Shown: one piece after another, positions 57,266-64,000 of the stretch | Position numbering within the stretch: the stretch's first letter is position 1 | Layout of the letters: the number at the start of each line of letters is the position of its first letter | DNA from: Phyto melanocephala | Taxonomy: Eukaryota; Arthropoda; Insecta; Diptera; Rhinophoridae | DNA: 64,000 nucleotides | Reading direction: 5' to 3' | Assembly (NCBI GenBank): GCA_941918925.1 | Contig: OW799237.1 | Location: 71,975,626-72,039,625, forward strand | Translations under genes and position numbers: made by a program | The notes under the pieces: model-generated | What the model saw: only the letters and a program-made list of their open reading frames with translations | Database searches by the model: none | Told to the model about the DNA's origin: nothing

Positions 57266-58032
57266 CAGGGTGGTTGATAAATATGATATACGATATGTTA
57301 AAGTGAAGATCACTCTTCTACCTTTAACTTTGAACGTAAGGTTTATAAATTAAAAGTTACCATATTTTACGGTATAAAGCAATTGTTTAGTATTCGTTTG
57401 TCGTTGCCACCAAGGCATATTTATTCATCAGGTAATTGCAGTTCGGAGAGAATTTTTTGTTTATACACCACACTGTGACACGAAGTGGATGCAATTGCAT
57501 CTCATGGAGTAAATATGAGTTGGAATTACTCCATATTCGATTATTTTGCTTTTTAACATTGCCAATTAAATCAAAATGTGCCTCGTCAGACATAAAAAAG
57601 CATTTCAAGATGCTTTCAACCTCTGCCGCCACTTTCCACGTGAATCGGGAAGTTTGTTAAATTTAAATCTTGATGCAAAATTGTCTGATGACAGATAAGC
57701 TCCTTGTTGAAACTCTAGAGTCGGATTGTATGGCAGCAGCTACAACAACGATAGTTTCCTGTTTCCGAACAGAAGGATCTCAATGATGAGGCCTTCTTGC
57801 GATTGTGCCGTGTGCCGCCAAAAGTGCGCTTATATTATCTTTGAAGGAAAACTACGGACTCTAAAGTGTGAAAGCAACGCAATATCCAAATTCTTGTTTC
57901 ATTATCCTAATTCTCCATTTGCGTTAAATCTAAAGATCAATCTATAAAATTAAATAAAAATGTAACAGGTTGGTTACACAGAAAAAAAGTTGTAATGTTT
58001 GTTTTCGGAAGCAGCCTTCATCAGCCATCCTG
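57266..58032 (-). mobile_element. DD41D-type element relict with terminal repeats
   Basis: The left end CAGGGTGGTTGATAAATATG follows TA (57264-57265). The right end inverted is CAGGATGGCTGATGAAGGCT before TA (58033-58034). The minus strand keeps MSDEAHFDLIGNVKKQNNRI and MQLHPLRVTVWC (around the first catalytic residue). The rest is deleted or decayed. Confidence 0.68.
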
Positions 58033-58228
58033 TATTTAAAGTTTATAAATAAGTTTTTTTTTCTCTTTATTCATATTGCTAGGAAGATAGGAAAACCCAG
58101 AGATGTCCACTTTGAAATTTCAAAAAGCACATATACAGAAAAACGCGTTATTAAAATATAAAAAAAACTGATTTTAAAATTGTTAAATTTTGATTCGATT
58201 TGTTTAAAAAATTATAAATTTCCATATA

Positions 58229-59142
58229 TCGGGTGTCCCAACTAGAACGCAATTTTTAAATTTGGCGCCATTTGAAGTGTCATTGTTTGACATTTGAACA
58301 ATTGTTATTGTTTGCTTATAGAAGGTACGGGGTTAGTAAAAATGGAGCGCTACACGAATGAACAACGCATTCTCATTGTGAAATTGTTTTACCAGAATGG
58401 TGAAAGTTTAGCGGCTACAGTTCGCAAATTGCGATCATTCCATTTCCATCTTGATGGCTTCGTCAATAGACAGAATTGTCGCATTTGGGGTGAGGAAAAT
58501 CCTCGAGTGATTCACGAGAAGCAAATGCATCCTCAACGTGTCACTGTGTGGTGTGGTTTTTGGGCTAGAGGAATCATTGGACCTTTTTTTATGAAAATGA
58601 TGCAGGTCGCAAACAGTCAATGGTGTTCGGTATCGTGAAATGATAACCAGTTTTTTCTTGCCTAGAATTGAAGAAATGAATGTGGAGGGCATGTGGTTTC
58701 AACAAGATGGCGCCACATGTCATACAACCAGAGAAACTATTCAATTGCTGCATCAGTCATTTCCCGGTCGTGTTATTTCGCGTTTTGGAGACCCGAATAG
58801 GCCGCCTAGATCGTGTGATTTAACATCTTTAGATTTTTTTCTTTGGGGTTTTTTGAAGTTAATGGTTTACACGAATAAGCCAACGACGATTCAAGCCTTA
58901 AAAGAAGAAATTGGACGCTGCATTAATTAAATACCGCAGCATTTACGCAAAAAGGTCATTGAAAATTTCATTAAAAGATCGCGTGTGTGCCAGCAAAGCC
59001 GCGGCGGCCATCTGCACGATATATTGTTCCATACATAACCTCATTCTGTCTACTTTACGATATAATAAAGTTTCGCGATTTTTTTTTAAATATCTGTGTT
59101 TTATTTAAAATTTACAAATTGCGTTCTAGTTGGGACACCCGA
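58229..59142 (+). mobile_element. DD41D element, internally deleted, with perfect ends
   Basis: A 914-bp element. The terminal repeats TCGGGTGTCCCAACTAGAAC... are identical over 27 bases and TA flanks both ends (58227-58228, 59143-59144). The transposase starts at 58342 (MERYTNEQRILIVKLFYQNG). A deletion removes the second DNA-binding part and the first catalytic Asp (it resumes at FHLDGFVNRQNCRIW). VTVWCGFWARGIIGPFF, a frameshift near 58610 and WFQQDGATCHTTRET follow, then RSCDLTSLDFFLWGFLK. A second shift near 58925 precedes the terminal GGHLHDILFHT ending at 59038. There are 41 residues between QQD and SLD, so DD41D. Perfect ends indicate fairly recent mobility using a transposase supplied elsewhere. 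Confidence 0.9.
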
Positions 59143-59144
59143 TA

Positions 59145-59389
59145 GAATTATAATAAGTTTCCATCGCCCCTATTAGGAACAAAAGGAACAGATAAGTCTT
59201 TTCAGTAATACATTTTTAAGCAGTGTGGCAACTTAAACTTTATAGAGACCAATATAATCAGTATTTTAGAGAAAATGTACAACTCTGGAATACCAAATTT
59301 TACAAGTGACAATAACACTGAAGTTCTGTTACAATCAATAATCGACATACATATAAGTCTAAGATATTAGGGTAATTGACTCAGTTTTA
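59145..59389. other. Spacer
   Basis: Nothing recognised. Confidence 0.5.
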
Positions 59390-59555
59390 CAACCGGTAGA
59401 AAACTCGGGTTTTAACGCTTTCAGCTGTCGGCTTTTTTAAAATGTTGCTTTTTCGAATGTCGTTTTTTTTTTGCCCACAAAAGTTTTGTTTCATATATCT
59501 TTGTAACCAACCCTTCCATATTCGGCACAGCCGAATATAATGCTCTTACTTGATT
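59390..59555. repeat. Unnamed repeat plus family B hairpin end
   Basis: ACCGGTAGAAAACTCGGGTT ... TATATCTTTGTAACCAA is the inverted counterpart of 34130-34298. It is followed by the hairpin ATTCGGCACAGCCGAAT and AATGCTCTTACTTG (59518-59553). A CT microsatellite lies at 59608-59630. Confidence 0.6.
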
Positions 59556-60398
59556 ATTTTATTTTGGTGAGTTTTCAGTTTTATAAACAAACATATTTTT
59601 TTTCTTTATCTCTCTCTCTCTCTCTCTCTTCTAGTGTTTTTGCACATTTGAATTTTAAATAAAAACAAGTAAGAGTACTCAACGTGTACTCATGCAATAA
59701 CAGTAGTTTGTGTCACCATTCATCCCATATAAAATACGTACATACATATAAAAAACCTACATATATAAAAACATCCCATTGTAAAATTATAAATTCACGT
59801 ATGTACGATAAAAAAAAAAATTTAAAAAAAAAATTTAAAAAAAAAATTTAAAAAAAAAATTTAAAAAAAAAATTAAAAAAAAAAATTATTATATATATAA
59901 TATACATATATAAAACAAAAACAAACAATAAAAAAAAATAAAAAAAAATTAAAAAAAAAATAAAAAAAATATAAATAATATATTAAATAAAAAATAAAAA
60001 AAAAATTAAAAAAAAAATTTTTTTTGGCTCAGTTGGGATTCGATGCCACGTTTTCTCTAACCAGTATACACGTTTGTATGTATGTATGTTGTTGTTGTAT
60101 TTGTGAAAAAAAAATCGAGGTGGTCGTGGGTTTTTGCTCATATCTCAGTTGTTTATGTACCGATGTTTCTGATTTTCAATACCGATCTACTCCCGAATAT
60201 TTCTGATATTTTAATACCTTACCCGGGTCCAACCTATGTCGGGGGGCTTCAAAAAGTTGATTTCAACATACACACGGTCAGACGGACAGACTGACAGGGC
60301 TTAATCGACTCGCCTATTCATAAGCTTTCAGAAAATATATACTTTATGGGGTCGGAAATGAAAATTGTTGAAATTTCACACGGAATGACAAACCTATA

Positions 60399-62050
60399 CA
60401 GTGGCGAGCAAAAATGGAAGAATGTTTTTTAAATTTAAGCTAATTTCATTGTAAACGTATTAATAATGGAGATAATACTATAAAACATTCAGGGTAGACT
60501 TACAGCTTTCTACAACATAATATAGAGTAAAAAAAAACTCGTAAAGTTTTAACAAAATTAAAATATTTTTATAAAACCTGCAAACAACAATTCTTCCACT
60601 TATGCTCTTCATGTTACTGAACTATATAAACACAAAAAGCAATTATAATGCACCAAAATAAACGGTATTATTCCGTTAAATTTTTTCTTTGTCATCTTTG
60701 CTTTTTCTTTTAAAGTATAATTTTTATTAATAAAAAGTGATCAGTAGTCATTAAACTTAGAATTTTGCCGCTTATTATAAAAAATTAGATTTTACTATAA
60801 AAAAATGAAAAAAATTAGTGCTGAAATGGAGCGTCGAATTGTATATCTAACAGAAAAAGGTCAATCGGCAAGACAAATAGCAACGACGTTAGAAATATCT
60901 CACTTTACAGTGTTAAGTGTCCGAAAACGAAAAAATATGGAACCTGTTGCTGTAGTTAAAGGTCGACCAAGATTGTTAACCGATGGCGATGCTCGTCTAA
61001 TGGAACGTTTAATGACACAAAAAGATACAAAAACTCCAAAATTAGCTGCTAGGGCCATAAATAAAAATGTTAGCGAGTGGACAGCCCGTAGAGCACTTCG
61101 CAGAATCGGCCTGGTTTCTGCCATAAAGCAAAAAAAGCCTGCTTTATCGGAGAAAAACGTAAAGGCTCGTCTTGAATTTTGTAAAACGTATAGTAAATGG
61201 GCCGCTGATGAATGGAAACGTGTGATCTGGTCAGACGAAACCAAAATAAACCGATTTCAATCAGACGGAAAGGAATACTATTGGCACCGGCCACACGAGA
61301 AACTTCAGAGGCATCAGGTGAAGCAAACAGTGAAACATGGTGGCGGTAGTTTAATGGTTTGGGGATGTTTTAATTGGTGGAATGTTGGGCCACTAGTGAA
61401 AATAGATGGCATAATGAAAAAGGAGAACTACCTTGCCATCCTCCAAACAAATTTGCCAAAAGCTCTAGAAAAGTGCGCATATCCGGAAGAACAGGTATTT
61501 TTTCAACAAGATGGAGATCCTAAATATACGGCCAAAATAGTAAAAAATTGGTTATCCAGCCAACATTTTCAAATGGTCAAGTGGCCAGCTCAAAGCCCGG
61601 ATTTAAATCCAATTGAAAATTTATGGGCACTATTAAAAAGAAGACTAGCAACATACGAGAGAGCTCCAACCAATTTGGACCAACTTTGGGAAAGGGTACA
61701 GGAAGAATGGAAGAAAATACCCAAACAAACTATTGAGAATTTGGTGGAGAGTATGCCGAAGCGCATTAGAAGTGTAAAAAAGAATAAAGGATTATGGACA
61801 AAATATTGAAAATAAATAAATATATATAAATTTAAATAACGGGCAAAAATGGAAGAATTGATTTACGTTGAGATATTTGTAAATATAGGAAATATATTTA
61901 AGTTTTCTGTAATTTTTTTTTGTAGTTATTAAAAAAACACAAAATAATGAAAAAAGACTGAATTACTTTTTTGGTTGTGTTTTTATTTAATTTTTTTTTA
62001 TGTTTTTAGTAAGAATGTTGCTAACATTCATCCATTATTGCTCGCCACTG
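60399..62050 (+). mobile_element. Tc1-like element (DD34E), apparently intact
   Basis: Complete 1652-bp Tc1/mariner element. The terminal inverted repeats start CAGTGGCGAGCAAAAATGG on the left; the right end gives CAGTGGCGAGCAATAATGG on the complementary strand. Both ends abut TA (60397-60398 and 62051-62052). The flanks rejoin to AACCTATATATACCC, exactly the sequence of sister mini-me copies, so the target-site duplication is proven by the empty site. Each end also carries an inner repeat of the type AATTCTTCCAYTTWTGC (left about 60588-60608; complement on the right at about 61841-61860). The inner repeats lie in inverted, not direct, orientation to the outer ones. One uninterrupted transposase gene lies inside (60805-61809). 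The element sits within a family A mini-me copy (59660-62083). Confidence 0.95.
60805..61809 (+). CDS. Tc1-family transposase, DD34E, full length
   Basis: A 334-residue protein of normal length for a Tc1 transposase. It cuts and pastes its own element at TA dinucleotides in the nucleus. The N-terminal paired-like DNA-binding region (about residues 5-115) contains a helix-turn-helix (GQSARQIATTLEISHFTV) and a GRPR linker at 53-56. The catalytic domain has D144 (WSDETK), D236 (FFQQDGDPK) and E271 (NPIENLW), with 34 residues between the last two, plus the GGGSLMVWGCF glycine-rich box at 179-189. The start codon was chosen because it is the first ATG in the frame, 4 bases after an A-rich leader, and gives the normal length. 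No stops or frameshifts are present, and the flanking terminal repeats are complete, so the element may still be active. An N-terminal basic stretch around KKPALSEKNVK could act as part of a nuclear localisation signal; that is inference. Confidence 0.95.
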   Translation: MKKISAEMERRIVYLTEKGQSARQIATTLEISHFTVLSVRKRKNMEPVAVVKGRPRLLTDGDARLMERLMTQKDTKTPKLAARAINKNVSEWTARRALRRIGLVSAIKQKKPALSEKNVKARLEFCKTYSKWAADEWKRVIWSDETKINRFQSDGKEYYWHRPHEKLQRHQVKQTVKHGGGSLMVWGCFNWWNVGPLVKIDGIMKKENYLAILQTNLPKALEKCAYPEEQVFFQQDGDPKYTAKIVKNWLSSQHFQMVKWPAQSPDLNPIENLWALLKRRLATYERAPTNLDQLWERVQEEWKKIPKQTIENLVESMPKRIRSVKKNKGLWTKY

Positions 62051-62170
62051 TATATACCCTTTTTCACTGTGTGAAGGGTATAATAAATGAACCACTTATT
62101 TTACATCTTTAGCATAATTATTTAGGTTCATCCCATTAACTTACATCTGACATCATCCATAACGTTGGTA

Positions 62171-62402
62171 ACAAGTAGAAAGGCCCTAACTCAATATATT
62201 GTAACAGGAGAAGGCAAAAACGTAATAAAAACTCTATTATCATAATGTAACTTCTCTTATAAAATCGTTTGTAAAACTGTTGTTTTTAATACTTTTGCTG
62301 TAAATGCTTGTGTCCAGGTGTATTTGTGTGAAATGTATTAAAATCGCTTAAAAAAACTTCCTAAATTTCGTTAAAAAATACGAGTAAGGTCCTTTCTACT
62401 TG
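62171..62402. mobile_element. MITE-like element with CAAGTAGAAAGG ends
   Basis: Left ACAAGTAGAAAGGCCCTAAC, right inverted ACAAGTAGAAAGGACCTTAC. 232 bp, no coding capacity. Single ends of the family occur at 3108 and 39450. No target duplication was found. Confidence 0.55.
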
Positions 62403-63089
62403 TGACCATCGATATATTCATTTTATTCTATTCCACTGAATAGCACATCTCATCCATTCAAATGTTCATCCATCCAGGCACACAACACATAATTTATTTG
62501 AGGCGCGAAAGTGTATTGGTACATACATACATACGTACGCACCCAAGAAAACGTGCCAGAAAAGACAACATGGCGTTATAACTATTTAGAATGTTGACTT
62601 CACTCTTTTAGTTTTATTAAAAACTTTTTGAAATGAAATGATGTTATTACTTTTTGTTTTTCTTTCTTTATTGCTACTTTTATTTATACATTTCTTTCTC
62701 AACGCCTTTTCTAGACAGCTTTAAAAATTTCAACAAATTAAAAATGAAAAAAAGCGAGAATAAATATTTAAAAAAAAAAAAAAAAAATAGTTATAAAACA
62801 AAACAGTACATCCATATGCCTCTGCCTAAAGGTATAACTGCTTAAATCGACATAAGCTAAAATTACCATTTTGCAATTTGAAATTACCCTCAGGCGAACT
62901 TTCAACTATTTTAAATATTTTACAGGAACTTAAAGCGTAATAACTTATTGCATATACTTATGAACGTATATTTTTTTCAAAAAACAATATCATTTGAAAC
63001 AGTTAATTATTTTAACTTATAATTTAACTTCATATACTTAGCGCGATATGCTACTTATTTAATACAGCGCAAATATAATATAATAGTGT
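62403..63089. other. AT-rich spacer
   Basis: The frame at 62654-62845 is low-complexity and includes a run of 18 A residues. No gene. Confidence 0.5.
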
Positions 63090-63735
63090 TTATTATACCC
63101 ACCCCAAAAGTAATGGTGGGGGGTATATTCATTTTGTCATTACGTTTGTAACACATTGAAGTATCCATTTTAGACCCCAAAAAGTATATATTTTCTGAGT
63201 CCTGGTTTAATTTTATGACGATCTAGCTATGTCCGTCCGTCTGTCTGTCTTTTAAAAGCACAATAGAGCTCGAACTAAAAAAGCTAGAGGGCTCAAATTT
63301 TGCCAGAATATGTCATATACACAAGGTTTATTTGGTATTGAAAATGAGCTAGATCGGAATATTAGAAAGAGAGTTATAGCTCGTAATACAAGAGTAGGTA
63401 AAAAAAACCCGTGTCCTTCGCATTAACGTAGAGTCATGAAATTTCGAATGTATATTTCCTAAGTAAAAAAAATATTTCTCCCAGAAAATTGCCAAAATCT
63501 ATGATTTACGAAAGGATTTATAGATCAAAATGTACGAAAATTTATACCGCACAGTGTCTTTTTCAGTAAATTTAAAACGTAATAAAGCTGACAAAATTAG
63601 ATGTATGATTTTGCAATCATTGCTTTTTGATCAAAAGGCTTGTAAGAACGAAAAATTAAAGGGACACGTCCGCTTGCCATATAACGCTTTATCTCAAATT
63701 TTTATGATTTCTTTATGGGCAAATATTTTGAATTA
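63090..63735 (-). repeat. Mini-me-like family B copy 5, truncated
   Basis: Starts TATACCCACCCCAAAAGTAA, with TTTGTCATTACGTTTGTAAC, the core, GTCCGTCCGTCTGTCTGTCT, and the TATACCGCACAGTGTCTTTT block. It fades after about 63735. The frame at 63530-63736 is inside it. Confidence 0.75.
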
Positions 63736-64000
63736 AGAACTCTAGCCTCTTTATAAACTTTTCATTTTAATAATATATATTGTTACAGATTTATTTTTAA
63801 ATAGCTTAATTGACATTATAATTTATTTTAGTTGTAGTGGTTTAAGTTACTGTAGTTTTATTTGTATTAGTTTATTTCGCTGGTTGTTCGAACATGATGT
63901 TTGTTATTATGTGTAGCATACTTTCAGGTACTTCTATTATTCCTGCATAATACTTAACGTCGTAATTTAAATGTAACGGTTTTCGAATGTACTAGAATGT
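63736..64000. other. Window end, nothing recognised
   Basis: AT-rich, no features seen. Confidence 0.5.

Larger units (their letters stand above)
59660..62083 (+). mobile_element. Mini-me family A copy split by the Tc1 element
   Basis: Begins AACAAGTAAGAG, but the usual hairpin (ATTCGGC..GCCGAAT) and first TATACCC are deleted, since GAGTACTC joins straight to AACGTGTACTC. The A-rich middle, the conserved GGCTCAG...TCGATGCCACG block, GTCY-type repeats (about 60275-60300), and the end CCCTTTTTCACTGTGTGAAGGGTATAA (62059-62083) follow. The Tc1 element occupies 60399-62050. The open frame from 60024 with a TTG start is not a gene. Confidence 0.85.

Noticed and set aside
60900..61294. Minus-strand frames inside the Tc1 transposase
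   Set aside because: Shadows of the 334-residue transposase.

Overview
The window is strongly AT-rich, intron-bearing eukaryotic DNA, most likely from a cyclorrhaphan, probably calyptrate, fly (blow fly, house fly or stable fly type). The evidence is one host gene fragment with fly-like exons, many mini-me/DINE-1-like repeats with the dipteran core (GACCCCATAAAGTATATAT followed by GTCY repeats), and many Tc1/mariner elements of insect type. No prokaryotic operons, CRISPR arrays, rRNA genes or intact tRNA genes were seen.

The only host gene I can support is the 3' end of tripeptidyl-peptidase II (TppII), on the + strand. It consists of a penultimate exon at 43729-43891 and a last exon with stop codon at 54524-54733, separated by a phase-0 intron of about 10.6 kb. 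No earlier TppII exon was recognised in the 43.7 kb upstream. Everything else is mobile DNA, its debris, or AT-rich sequence in which I recognise nothing.

Layout. 1-3973: three mini-me copies of family A. 4412-5184: a terminal-inverted-repeat element. 5215-5830: a degenerate tandem array. 6159-6915 and 8442-9288: DD41D mariner-like relicts. 9803-12402: a three-level nest (DD37E element in a hAT element in a mini-me copy), followed by an old DD37E relict (12480-13430). 14489-20680: family B mini-me copies and DD41D relicts. 20933-28406: non-autonomous DD41D copies and a second three-level nest. 29381-29609: a tRNA-derived SINE with target duplication. 31825-33078: a second DD37E copy. 34130-35240: LINE and DD41D debris. 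36194-38956: a pogo-like end and a dense mini-me cluster. 39040-39685: two MITE-like elements. 40387-41330: a Transib (RAG1-like) transposase relict. 43892-54523: the TppII intron, holding family B copies, several mariner-like relicts, and a perfect 58-bp inverted repeat. 55317-56863: more mini-me copies. 57266-59142: two DD41D deletion derivatives. 59660-62083: a mini-me copy split by an apparently intact Tc1 element with a complete 334-residue DD34E transposase. 62171-64000: a MITE-like element and a family B copy.

The genes do not form a pathway. The coherent story is layered transposition: mini-me copies are the oldest targets, hAT and mariner-like elements inserted into them, and the intact Tc1 element is probably among the youngest insertions. 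Autonomous potential visible here is limited to that Tc1 element. The two DD37E copies are nearly intact but broken by different lesions.
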